From: CBDCWT01 sp965223305
GTDB taxonomy: Bacteria; Planctomycetota; Planctomycetia; Pirellulales; Pirellulaceae
Reading direction: 5' to 3'
Length of the DNA stretch: 64,000 nucleotides
NCBI GenBank assembly: GCA_965223305.1
Contig: CBDCWT010000086.1
Span: 1-64,000 of the forward strand
Below the pieces are notes generated by a model. It saw nothing but the letters and a program-made list of their open reading frames with translations. It had not been told where the DNA came from and did not search any database. Positions 27,988 to 36,567 of this stretch are shown one piece after another (position 1 is the stretch's first letter; the number at the start of each line of letters is the position of its first letter). The translations under genes were made by a program, and so were the position numbers.

Positions 27988-28041
27988 GGGGTTGGGGCGG
28001 GGGGTGCAACTCCCCCCGCCTACACCACACAACATCGTCGT

Positions 28042-28109
28042 GGTTCTCCTGTGGTAGCGGGAAGTGTCAACAGCATCCCTAAGCGATAGGAGAACCGCTC
28101 TTTTTCTTC
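28042..28109. terminator. Possible stem-loop with T-rich tail
   Basis: GGTTCTCCT (28042-28050) and AGGAGAACC (28088-28096) can form a perfect 9-bp stem with a 37-base loop, followed by GCTCTTTTTCTTC. It lies just downstream of the group II intron in a 317-base gap with no gene. The long loop makes true termination uncertain. Confidence 0.3.
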
Positions 28110-28346
28110 AAGACTCTTTCATAGATATCAATGCAGTTTCGAAGCTTCCGTTTCTGGCGGTGTGGCGGCGGAGTGGTTCACTTCGGCAGCTTGGTGGAAG
28201 GTCAAAAGGTCGGCGGAGGGGCCGAACCAGGCCTGAAAATCGGGAGAGCCGTCGGACAGGCTTGACGGTATCCGACGAGCGTAGGCCCATCACTGGAAAT
28301 CATCGTTCTCGCTTGGGACAATATCGGTCGAAAGGACAAGAACTCC

Positions 28347-30136
28347 ATGTCATTCCTATCCCGGCTCTGGTTTCGTAAAGAGGATGCTCCTGAGTGGCAC
28401 GTTGAGGTGATTCACAAAGCAGTCGCGCGGTTTGACATTCCATTCTATTCTTGGGCGGGGCCCGTTGACCATTTCATTCTCGATGTTCACAACGGGTGGC
28501 TCATCGATGAGAATGGGTCAACTCTTAGGACACGCGACGGCGGGATTAGCTGGCACCCTCGCGAGTTGGAGTCCTATCTGAACGGCAAAAGGAGAACCGA
28601 ACGGCACAGCTACTCAGGAGTTTCATTTTTAGACCGACAACGTGGCTGGGCATTCGGGTGTAACGAACCCCTGCTGCAGACAGACGACGGTGGTGACAGC
28701 TGGACACCAGTCCGTGGGGTCATTGGAGTACGCTCGCTGCAGTTCATTGACTCCGTAACGGGATGCGCCGTCGGAGACGATGGTCAGATACTCCTGACCA
28801 ACGACTCTGGAATATCATGGAAACGGAAACGGTGCCGTGTTTCACTTAACACGACCGCGAACATGGGACCATACCGCGGGCATCTTAACCTTAACTCTGT
28901 CTGCTTTGTAGATTGCAAGCATGGTTGGTGTGTTGGTACAGAGGGTGTCGTTCTGTCAACTAGGAACGGCGGGAGAACATGGCGATTGCAGACCAAGGAG
29001 GCCTTTCCACACTTGACATCAGTGCACTTCGTTGACTCCACGCACGGCTGGGCTGTTGGGGAAAGCGGCTTAGTAATACGCACTGGCGACAGCGGGAGGA
29101 GCTGGAGAATTGTTCAAGGGGTACCTTCCTCCAGTTATCTAACGAGTGTTCAGTTTCTGGACAAGCAGAACGGCTGGGTGACTGGCGGCGACGGCACTGT
29201 AATGCGTTCCTACGACGGTGGTGAGACATGGAGTCTGGTCACCACTCCACTGGACCCTGACGGTCAGTATAGAGTGAACAAAGTCCAATTTCTGGACTCC
29301 GAGACGGGCTGGATATCTGGACCGCGGGAGTCGTGAAGACGTGTGATGGCGGTGAAATCTGGAGCTGTGTTGCGAGTACAGCCGAGTGTGACCGGCAGGC
29401 AGATATCTTCTCGGGCAACGACACCGACACTACGACCGACGAACCTGAACCAGAACGCCCCGTAAAGGAACGACCCGAAGTGAACGAAGCAATTTTGCAA
29501 CTGGGAAAAAATACTTTTGTTCGCCCACCAGCGCATAGAGATACTCTCCTCAAGTTTGGTGACGAGGCGATACCCCATCTTCTTCCGTTGCTTGATTTGC
29601 CACTGCTCCGACATCAGAACGACCTGACTGACGAATCCACTGACTTCCAAAATAACGTCACAATCGTCGCGGAGGCGGCGAGACTGCTTGGCCAGCTTGG
29701 CGCGACCCAAGCGATTTCAAAGTTGAAGGCTCTATCAAGCAGTCACCACTTAGAAGTCCAACGTGACTCGACCACCGCACTTACCATGCTCGAAGCGAAA
29801 ACCAGTCACCTTCAATTAGACCGCGGCGAACCATACGAACAAATTGCCAACCTGTGGACCACCATTTTTCAGAGCAGACAAATGCCCCACTCGCCTGAGG
29901 ACTTAAACAAGTGGGCTAAGGAAGCCATCGCATGTATACATGCCTTGGGTGCGGCTCAAGAGAAGAGGGACCAAGCGTGGGCAATGCTCGGAAGCCTGTA
30001 CTACAAATCCGTTCATCCCGAATGGGATGGCAACGCAAATCGTGTGGAAAAGTGTCCCGAAGCTAAGAAGTGCTTCGAGGAGGCGGTGAAAATAAGGGGC
30101 CTCGACCGTTGGAAGAAGCTCGCTGAGAACCTGTGA
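28347..30136 (+). CDS. Ycf48-like beta-propeller with C-terminal HEAT-like region (one frameshift)
   Basis: ATG 28347 starts a protein of repeated photosystem-assembly Ycf48/BNR-like blades: NGWLIDENGSTLRTRDGGIS, RGWAFGCNEPLLQTDDGGDS, TGCAVGDDGQILLTNDSGIS, HGWCVGTEGVVLSTRNGGRT, HGWAVGESGLVIRTGDSGRS and NGWVTGGDGTVMRSYDGGET. A one-base shift near 29318-29330 passes into VVKTCDGGEIWS (the last blade) and then a helical region with HEAT-like repeats (IVAEAARLLGQLGATQAISK). In bacteria outside photosynthesis such propellers are of unknown function. No signal peptide is evident, so it is probably cytosolic. It is the first gene after the intron nest. Confidence 0.7.
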
Positions 30137-30184
30137 TTGGGTTCTCCTCGCTCGACGCACTTCCCAGTGCGTAGAGTCCTATTG

Positions 30185-30505
30185 TTAGGGTCCCCTACCA
30201 TTGGGACTGGCTACGCAGGCAGCCACGAACAGAAGCAACAGCAGCGAAATCACCAGCATTGGAATTGGATGTGCCGCGAAAACAGCGACGAGAATCGAGC
30301 CGCAGAAGAGCAACCAGGGCACAACTACAGCGTAATGCAACCAGCCCCAACGAATCGGCTCGCTAGTCGAACTACAGCTCCCGGCGCAGTATCCCGAATC
30401 AGAATACCAGCCTTCATATCCTCCGCCACAGCTCGGACAACCACCGGACCATTCTTCCCACGCTGCTGACGTCCCTTCATTCTCGGCACGTTCGTTCATG
30501 CTCAT
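30185..30505 (-). CDS. Small membrane protein with Cys-rich N-terminus
   Basis: About 105 residues from ATG 30505 or 30499 (MSMNERAENEG). The N-terminal part is GCPSCGGGYEG and GYCAGSCSS, a zinc-ribbon-like Cys cluster; the C-terminal half has two hydrophobic helices (YAVVVPWLLFCGSILVAVF and MLVISLLLLLFVAACVAS). Unrecognised. It is the last of a run of small minus-strand genes (30185-31573). Confidence 0.5.
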   Translation of the reverse strand: MSMNERAENEGTSAAWEEWSGGCPSCGGGYEGWYSDSGYCAGSCSSTSEPIRWGWLHYAVVVPWLLFCGSILVAVFAAHPIPMLVISLLLLLFVAACVASPNGRGP

Positions 30506-30561
30506 GGTACAGACCCCAGGTCTACCGGCGGCGATGGCCGTAGGACAAGCGAGAAAGCCTC

Positions 30562-30806
30562 CTAAGCGGAATATGGACCACTCGCGTCTCCGTCCCGACT
30601 CTCCAATAATCCGCATTTGGAACACGTTCGATTATAGTAAACAATCAGTCCGCCAGGGTTATCGTTGCAGCCATAGTTCGACCATTTGCCGAACTCATGT
30701 GGCACTTCTCCCTCCACTGCTTCTTCACTCGTGCCGAAGCAAAGTGCCCAGCTATCGCACCCCGTACGAGGCCACCGCAACCAACACACATCGCAAAGTT
30801 CAGCAT
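30562..30806 (-). pseudogene. Frameshifted paralogue of the small protein gene at 33304
   Basis: From ATG 30806 the frame reads MLNFAMCVGCGGLV, AGHFASARVKKQWREKC, and then needs one extra base (TGCCACATGAG for TGCCCACATGAG, near 30690) to continue HEFGKWSNYGCNDNPGG and YYNRTCSKCGLLES. This aligns end to end with the intact 84-residue protein at 33304-33558 (MLKFVMGIGCG, ARHFAST, PHDFGEW, ACRMCGFWE). One hydrophobic N-terminal helix then a CxxC-containing cytosolic domain. The lost base in a CCC run may be real or an error. Confidence 0.55.
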
Positions 30807-30876
30807 TGCCGACTCCCTGGCGTGTTTGGGTCACGCACTTCCTAGGCTGTGATAGGTCCATGTTCTAACCAAGTCG

Positions 30877-31197
30877 CTACGACTCCGACTTCTGGGATGG
30901 CGAATTCGGCGTCGTGTCAACGTTCATTACTGTTCCCTTGTCGTACACCAAAAGCACGTTGTGCACGAGGGGGCTCGAACGGAGCGCCACCTCATCGGCA
31001 CCACTCGTGACTAGCGCGTAGTCAGTATGGGTAACCTGGTCGCCATAGTCGTTTGCGTACTTGTACACGCGGTAGGCGTGGTTGGCCCGCGCCATGTTGG
31101 CAATGGTTTCCGTTTCGCTGGTTCCGCCGTAATTGTTCTTTGCCGATTTCATGGAAACGCTGCTCACGGAACACATCCTTTCGCCAAGCGTCGCCAA
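30877..31197 (-). CDS. Hypothetical protein
   Basis: A 106-residue protein (MATLGERMCSVSSVSMKSAK...NSPSQKSES). Middle part ANHAYRVYKYANDYGDQVTH, then alternating hydrophobic strands (VHNVLLVYDKGTVMNVD). No signal peptide, membrane helix or known motif. It lies between other small minus-strand genes with similar spacing. Start could also be the internal ATG near residue 16. Confidence 0.45.
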   Translation of the reverse strand: MATLGERMCSVSSVSMKSAKNNYGGTSETETIANMARANHAYRVYKYANDYGDQVTHTDYALVTSGADEVALRSSPLVHNVLLVYDKGTVMNVDTTPNSPSQKSES

Positions 31198-31363
31198 TGG
31201 CGGTCCTATCGAGTACCTTTCGACGCGCAGGCTAACTTAGATTTGGACTGGTTAGTGATTACCTGCAGACTTCAACGCTGCACCCTACCCCGCAGGAGAC
31301 GGTTGGTTGTAAGTTCGATTCGGCGTGAATTCTTCAGTTGGCAGCCCAATACGTTTGACGTGA

Positions 31364-31573
31364 TTAACTCTCCAGAGCTTTCGCGGTTGAACAATTTGGA
31401 CAAGCGACGACGCCACGCCCCTGGCAACGACTGCAATTAGGGTCAGCCACCTCCACGTCATAGGGGTCATGAGATGTGTAGTCCGGTGCTCTCGACTCGA
31501 TAGTAGTCGTCTTTAAGCAAGAGCAATCAACTTGCTTCGAACCTTTGCAAACTGAGCACTTTCGCTCTTTCAT
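31364..31573 (-). CDS. Small DnaJ-type zinc-finger (CxxCxG) protein
   Basis: A 69-residue protein starting MKERKCSVCKGSKQVDCSC and ending CSRCQGRGVVACPNCSTA. The four CxxC-type motifs with glycine after them match the DnaJ central zinc-finger pattern, so it probably binds two zinc ions. The frame is open upstream to 31693 but that part overlaps the IS3 end. Role unknown. Confidence 0.55.
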   Translation of the reverse strand: MKERKCSVCKGSKQVDCSCLKTTTIESRAPDYTSHDPYDVEVADPNCSRCQGRGVVACPNCSTAKALES

Positions 31574-31692
31574 TCTCCAAGCTCCAGTTAAACCTACTGG
31601 CGACGCTCCCGTAGGAATTCTGTTTTGCGCCAGTTGGACGTTGAGCTTTAACAGTGTGCTAGAGTTTAGCACCAGCTTAAAGGAGAAGCTCA

Positions 31693-32013
31693 ATGTCGAA
31701 ACGGAAGCATTTAACGCCTGATCAGAAAGTGGCGATTATACGCCGGCACCTGCTGGAGAATGTGGCGGTCTCCGATCTGTGTGACGAGTACGGCATTCAT
31801 CCAACTCAGTTCTACACGTGGCAGAAACAGCTGTTCGAGAATGCCAGCTCAGCGTTTGAGCGGCGGCCGAACAAGGCAAACCAGCGGCGCACGCAAGACG
31901 CGCAAGTCAAGAAGATTGCCCAGCTCGAAGAGAAGCTGCAGAAGAAGAACGAAGTCGTGGCCGAACTTCTGGAGGAGCACGTCCAGCTAAAAAAAGAACT
32001 TGGGGAACTCTGA
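31693..32013 (+). CDS. IS3-family transposase OrfA
   Basis: A 106-residue protein with an N-terminal helix-turn-helix (LTPDQKVAIIRRHLLENVAV, SDLCDEYGIHPTQFYTWQKQ) and a C-terminal leucine-zipper coiled coil (IAQLEEKLQKKNEVVAELLE). It binds the element ends and, by -1 frameshift at AAAAAAAG (about 31989-31996), gives the OrfAB transposase. AGGAGAAG ribosome site precedes the ATG. Length normal. Confidence 0.93.
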   Translation: MSKRKHLTPDQKVAIIRRHLLENVAVSDLCDEYGIHPTQFYTWQKQLFENASSAFERRPNKANQRRTQDAQVKKIAQLEEKLQKKNEVVAELLEEHVQLKKELGEL

Positions 32014-32048
32014 ACGGAGTTTGGGTTCCCCATCAAACCCGCGATACC

Positions 32049-33227
32049 GTGGTGGACTATGTCCGCTACTGGAAGGAGCGAGCCGAGATTCCGGCCAAGC
32101 AGATCCTCCGCTGGATGAAGGTCTCCGAGGGGACGTTCTACAAGTGGCGGCAGCGTTACGGCAAGGTGAACGAGCATAACGGTTGGATCCCGCGCGATCA
32201 CTGGCTGGAAGAGTGGGAAAAGCGTGCCATCCTCGACTTCTATTGGGACCATCCACTGGAAGGATATCGCCGCTTGACGTACATGATGCTCGATGCGGAT
32301 GTGGTGGCTGCTAGCGCCTCAAGTGTGTATCGCGTCCTGAAGCGCGCCGGCGTACTGAATCGCCGCAACAGCAAGCCATCGCAAAAAGGTAAAGGGTTTC
32401 ATCAGCCTCGTCGTCCGCACCAACATTGGCACGTCGACATTGCGTACCTGAACATTGCTGGCACGTTCTACTTCCTGTGCACGATTCTGGATGGCTATAG
32501 CCGTTTCATCGTGCACTGGGAAATCCGCGAGAAGATGGAAGAGGTAGACGTGGAAACGATCCTGCAGCGCGCTCGCGAAGAATACCCGGGTGAAACACCG
32601 CGGATCATCACGGACAACGGTCCGCAGTTCATCGCCAAGGAGTTCAAGCACTTCATCCGCATTAGTGGCATGACCCATGTGAAAACGTCGCCTTACTATC
32701 CCCAAAGCAACGGTAAGTTGGAACGCTATCACCGCACCATCAAGTCGGAGTGCATCCGTCCCAAGACGCCGCTGTCTCTCGAGGATGCGCGTCGCGTCGT
32801 GACAACGTACGTGCAGCAGTACAACGAACAGCGGCTTCACAGCGCGCTGCAATACGTGACACCACTGGACAAGCAGCTTGGTCGGGAGCAGGCGATCTTT
32901 GCGGAACGCGATCGCAAGCTTGAGGAGGCTCGCTCGCTGCGTGCACAGCGACGCGCCAACCAGCGACCGCAACTTCGTGAACGTGGCAAGGATGCTACAC
33001 TGGAAGTGGACTGGGCGGAGGATACGGCTCTGCGGGGACGCAACCGGAGCGCCGACCCAGTGGCCAAGACCGAAGAGTCCGGCTCCTTGCATGGCCAAGG
33101 GGCCAGCTCTTCTGTTACTGATCCCAACTCTTCGGGATTGGCACCAAAGCGACAAATCCCAGGGGGTTTGGGGGACAGAGTCCCCCATTCAAGAAAAACT
33201 GCCGAAGGTCCTTCATCAACTTGCTAA
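32049..33227 (+). CDS. IS3-family transposase OrfB (integrase core)
   Basis: The frame is open from the slippery site through TLNGVWVPHQTRDTVVDYVR into the retroviral-integrase-type DDE domain: HWHVDIAYLNIAGTF (D), RIITDNGPQFIAKEF (D) and YPQSNGKLERYHRTIKSECI (E). HTH_21-like region before it (HPLEGYRRLTYMM). At 392 residues it is 70-80 longer than usual; the tail after REGRGKDA-like RERGKDATLEVDW is probably element-end DNA read through. Catalytic residues are present, so the copy may be active. Confidence 0.92.
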   Translation: MVDYVRYWKERAEIPAKQILRWMKVSEGTFYKWRQRYGKVNEHNGWIPRDHWLEEWEKRAILDFYWDHPLEGYRRLTYMMLDADVVAASASSVYRVLKRAGVLNRRNSKPSQKGKGFHQPRRPHQHWHVDIAYLNIAGTFYFLCTILDGYSRFIVHWEIREKMEEVDVETILQRAREEYPGETPRIITDNGPQFIAKEFKHFIRISGMTHVKTSPYYPQSNGKLERYHRTIKSECIRPKTPLSLEDARRVVTTYVQQYNEQRLHSALQYVTPLDKQLGREQAIFAERDRKLEEARSLRAQRRANQRPQLRERGKDATLEVDWAEDTALRGRNRSADPVAKTEESGSLHGQGASSSVTDPNSSGLAPKRQIPGGLGDRVPHSRKTAEGPSSTC

Positions 33228-33303
33228 TTCAAGTACGCCGAAACTCAACGTTCCGCTGAACCACTACAATTCGACGCTCGACCAATTGCAGGCGGGCGGC
33301 CAG

Positions 33304-33558
33304 TTAGTCTTCTGTCCATACCGTAGGACCATGTATCGGGGTCCCGTTTTCATATTCCCAAAACCCGCACATCCGACACGCCCGCCCAAAGTGAACAGTG
33401 ACACAAGGGGCTCCGTCGTTGCCCAAGTGTTCCCATTCCCCAAAGTCATGCGGGCATTTCGTCTGCCACTCCTTTCTTACTTGTGTCGAAGCAAAATGCC
33501 TAGCAATCACACTCCCGACCAGTACACCACAACCAATCCCCATCACAAATTTCAGCAT
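33304..33558 (-). CDS. Small protein with N-terminal helix and CxxC motif
   Basis: An 84-residue protein from ATG 33558: hydrophobic MLKFVMGIGCGVLVGSVIA, then HFASTQVRKEWQTKC, PHDFGEWEHLGNDG, FGRACRMCGFWEYENGT. It is a paralogue of the frameshifted copy at 30562-30806 across its full length, with the IS3 lying between the two. Probably anchored in the inner membrane with a zinc- or metal-binding tail. No known family. Confidence 0.55.
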   Translation of the reverse strand: MLKFVMGIGCGVLVGSVIARHFASTQVRKEWQTKCPHDFGEWEHLGNDGAPCVTVHFGRACRMCGFWEYENGTPIHGPTVWTED

Positions 33559-33689
33559 TGCGGACTCCCCCCGACAGTTTGCCCCGTCTGCATTGTAGCC
33601 TTCGCATTTCGCTGGCTGAAGAGTCGTGCGCCCCTCCAGGCGCCACACGCGGTAGGGCACGTCCACATCGTCCGCTGCCACGGGCCTGA

Positions 33690-34010
33690 GTCGTCAAGTC
33701 GAAGATTGCTAACACGCGTCGGAGTGAAACGCCGACGCGTTCGAGGGCCTGCGGAGTGACCAGTTTCGGCGCACGAACCGGCGCAGTTCGAGCAGGTGAG
33801 CGCGAGTTACCGAAATTCCGTTCGTGCAACCAGTGGAATCGCCCCGTGCGGCGAAGCTCAGCATCTGTGACGAGCGTCCGTGTCAAGATGAGGACAATCC
33901 GAGGATCCACCTGCCAGTTGAAGGGTGCGGCATAGCGGCGCCGCTTGATGCCGAAATGGGGCGGTCTTTGCCGATAAGCCCGGCCCATGACAACGCGCGC
34001 AGGACTAATG
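33690..34010 (-). repeat. Diverged repeat R1 (copy a), partly coding-like
   Basis: On the minus strand it can read HFGIKRRRYAAPFNWQVDPR, then IVLILTRTLVTDAELRRTGR and FHWLHERNFGNSRS. A second, stop-containing copy is at 35440-35690 (VLILTRPIGSDAEFRRVDRF). The two flank the secreted-protein gene at 34167. They may be remnants of a small repeated gene. The 33559-34166 gap holds nothing else I can support. Confidence 0.4.
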
Positions 34011-34166
34011 AATCCGTTTGTTCTGGGTCGACCCGTCGGCGGAGCCGTCATAGACTACTCACATAGGCCGCTCCCGAGCAGAGATAGTTACAATCGGCTC
34101 GCCCTATCATCTATTGCACAACGTTGAATAGAGCCGACGGCTGAACAAAGCAGTGGAGGCCATGTC

Positions 34167-35245
34167 ATGAGAGACCAGCGAACTCGCCAGCAGGTCGTCC
34201 GTGTCACGTGGTGGTTGATCACACTTCTGGCAACAACCCTTGGCTCGGCAGAGAATCTCAGCCGGACCAGGTTGCCGAGACAAGAGCTGACACACCATCA
34301 GCCTCGGCACGTAATACTGGCCGTTGGACATATGCCGAGAAGGAAGTCGAATTGGACGTTCGTGAAGGCTGGCGCCCGAGCGGCGGTTGGGGCGCGGGTG
34401 AACGTCGATATGCGCAAGACGCCGCCACCGACGTCGGAGACAAACACACGAAGTTCATCGTCAACGACACAAGGTCTCTGCACACCTGGATCCGCTATGG
34501 CTTTGAGGTCGATACCGCTCGCTATCCGATTGTGGTTATGAAGTACCGTGCTCAGGATGTGGCAGACCACGGGTGGTACAGCCTCTGGCTCGACGATGGC
34601 ACCGGGCCAGCCGGAGGAGGCGTGGAGGTATTCCTTTTGGGTGATCTAAAGAGTGACGGCCAGATCCACGAACTCCGCCAAGATCTACGGGAACTTGAAC
34701 CGAAAGGAATGATCAGGGGAATGGCGTTGGGCGTGATGTCCAGCGAATCATCTCCTGCCTTCGTTGAGCTGGTCGAGTTACGATTCGAGCGGTCCTTGGA
34801 GCAGCAGAGACTACTTAAGTCCGGCGGGCTGGAGGTGGTGCGTCAACTTCCGAAGACGACTGTGTGGGGTCTGATACGTGATCCGGCGTACGAGGAGGGT
34901 AAGAACCAACTGGGCGGGCGTTACGTGGCGACGGTCAAACGACTCGGAGCGGGGCATATCGAGGTCCGCCTTGAGCAAAGCGGAGGATTTGGCGGGAATG
35001 CCATTATCCTCGAACTGCGGCAAGAGGACGGTTCGTTTTCAGGCCGGGCAACATTGCCACAGTGGACTGACTTTGGCGCTTACAACGGAAAGCTGAGTCG
35101 CAAGCTTTCTGCACCCACTGGCGGTGTTAACATAAGCCAGTTCTCAAGCGACCGAGGTTCGACTGAAGTCAATGTTGGAGAGTTCGAATTGCGCTTTGAC
35201 GTGGGCACGCTTCGTGGGTCGTACCACGCATCTGAAGTTCGCTAG
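34167..35245 (+). CDS. Hypothetical secreted protein (one frameshift)
   Basis: ATG 34167 follows GGAGG and starts a signal peptide (VRVTWWLITLLATTLGSAEN). A shift near 34250-34290 leads into the main frame: NTGRWTYAEKEVELDVREGW, VMKYRAQDVADHGWYSLWLD, LRELEPKGMIRGMALGVMSS, then a second beta domain (LGGRYVATVKRLGAGHIEVR, GGNAIILELRQEDGSFSGRA) to 35245. About 358 residues if repaired. The first domain resembles carbohydrate-binding-type beta sandwiches only loosely. No assignment is safe. A single gene on its strand between R1 repeat copies. Confidence 0.5.
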
Positions 35246-35439
35246 TTCTGAGGTCCAATCAAATCTCCAGCCTTCGTGGACGCAAGCAACGTAGTCCGGT
35301 TAGGCGCCACGACACTTGCTGTGCGTTAAGTCTGGCCTAGCCATACAGTTCCGAAGCAGACCTCCACTTCCTTAATGCACGGCGTCTGGCACTTGGCTGG
35401 TCAAACTCGACTGCTCACCCCACGCTCGCGTCGGCATAA

Positions 35440-35690
35440 ACCCAGCATAAAACGCCGAAGCCTGTTCTCGACTTGCGGAGCGACCGGTTTCGGCGCACGA
35501 ACCTGCCCAGTTCAAACACTTCCGTGCGAGTTAGCAAATCACCCTTCGCGCAACGGGTGGAATCGATCGACGCGCCGAAACTCTGCATCGCTGCCGATCG
35601 GCCGCGTCAAAATGAGCACAGTCCACCGGCCGGTTGGGTGGCAGGGACAATGTCGCGTCGCTCGCTACCAAGCAGGTGGTATGCGCCCGG
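35440..35690 (-). repeat. Diverged repeat R1 (copy b)
   Basis: Same family as 33690-34010; shared DNA includes TTTCGGCGCACGAAC and GCGAGTTA. The coding-like frame here contains stops, so it is decayed. The rest of the 35246-35901 gap shows no gene. Confidence 0.4.
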
Positions 35691-35901
35691 AGGCTGAGCC
35701 TCAACACACTGCACAGACGATGAAGCCAATGCCTTTTCGGAGCTGCTGCATCTGGCAGAATCCTCTGCATCTTCACGAATCGCGGCCATTTCCAGCTTGG
35801 AAAGAGAACCTTGTTTGCCTGGCTCTTATCGGTGTTTTCAGCGCTACTTACTGCCCACAACGAAGAGTGACGGCGACGGCAAATCGTGCTACCATTGTGG
35901 T

Positions 35902-36138
35902 GTGACCACTCAACATGACATTTCGCTAACACCAGAGCTCAAAGAACGCATCGCAGACCTCGCCGCAAAAACTGGGAAGGCGTGGGATGAAGTTCTAAGT
36001 GATGCTCTGGTTCAATACGCAAGTGCCGTACCCGAAAATGGCACTACACCTCGGCGCGAGTTCGGCTGGGCGAAAGGTATTGTGCTCGCGGAAGATTTCG
36101 ACGCTCCGCTTGAGGATTTCAAGGAATATATGGAGTGA
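35902..36138 (+). CDS. vapB: VapB-type antitoxin
   Basis: A 78-residue protein from GTG 35902 (MTTQHDISLTPELKERIADL), with a ribbon-helix-helix/CopG-like N-terminal half (ISLTPELKERIADLAAKTGK, AWDEVLSDALVQYA) and a C-terminal toxin-binding tail (FDAPLEDFKEYME). It overlaps the PIN toxin start by 4 bases (GTGA), the usual layout of vapBC operons. It should bind and inhibit the toxin and repress the shared promoter. No ATG exists in frame, so GTG is taken. Confidence 0.8.
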   Translation: MTTQHDISLTPELKERIADLAAKTGKAWDEVLSDALVQYASAVPENGTTPRREFGWAKGIVLAEDFDAPLEDFKEYME

Positions 36139-36518
36139 GGCTCCTCCTTGATACCCACAGCTTCCTTTGGTTTTCGGCAGGAAGCAACAGAATCTCACCG
36201 ACAGCAACGAAGCTAGTTGCTGACTCAGGAAGCGAGGTTTTCGTTAGTCTCGCCAGCGTTTGGGAGATCGCAGTCAAGCTAAGCATCGGAAAGCTTACTC
36301 TTCCTACGCCCTTTCCAGATTTTCTGTCTGAGACAAGACGGCGTCAATTTACCGTCCTTGCGATAACCGAGCCGCATCTCTTGCAGGTTGCGGATCTGCC
36401 ACTTCACCATCGCGATCCCTTTGACCGGTTGCTGGTCGCCCAAGCCATTGTGGAAAACATGCCAATCGTCAGTGTCGACGAGGAGCTTGACGCGTACGGA
36501 ATCGAACGCATCTGGTGA
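36135..36518 (+). CDS. vapC: VapC-type PIN-domain ribonuclease toxin
   Basis: A 127-residue PIN domain: LLLDTHSFLWF (first Asp), SVWEIAVKLSIGKLTL (Glu), HHRDPFDRLLVAQAI (Asp pair) and MPIVSVDEELDAYGI (last acidic residue). All four expected acidic residues are present, so it should be an active Mg-dependent RNase. Start GTG 36135 overlaps the antitoxin stop. Belongs to the subgroup with the DTHxxLW signature. Such modules stabilise genomic islands. Confidence 0.9.
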   Translation: MRLLLDTHSFLWFSAGSNRISPTATKLVADSGSEVFVSLASVWEIAVKLSIGKLTLPTPFPDFLSETRRRQFTVLAITEPHLLQVADLPLHHRDPFDRLLVAQAIVENMPIVSVDEELDAYGIERIW

Positions 36519-36567
36519 AATTGACTCATCAGTCAGACAGCAGCATAGTTCAACGACGGCCATTCCA

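Larger units (their letters stand above)
20897..28024 (+). mobile_element. Group II intron with HNH-type IEP, carrying nested insertions
   Basis: The 5' end is taken as GTGCGG (group II consensus GUGYG) at 20897; another GTGCGGG is at 20930. A roughly 700-base structured noncoding region precedes a group II reverse transcriptase (21593) whose 3' end is followed directly by a canonical domain V (27954-27987) and a GC-rich domain VI stem (GGCGGGGGG..CTCCCCCCGCC) ending near TAC at 28021-28023. Without the foreign 22201-26976 segment the intron would be about 2.35 kb, a normal size. The exact 3' border and exon sequences are not certain. Confidence 0.8.
31655..33240 (+). mobile_element. IS3-family insertion sequence
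   Basis: OrfA and OrfB overlap frames 1 and 3 with a -1 slippery site between. The left end near TGTGCTAGAGTTTAGCACCA and the inverse of the right end near CGTACTTGAATTAGCAAG share an imperfect inverted repeat, placing borders at about 31655 and 33240; I could not confirm a target duplication. The hairpin GGGGGACAGAGTCCCCC lies at about 33171-33187 near the right end. Confidence 0.7.
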
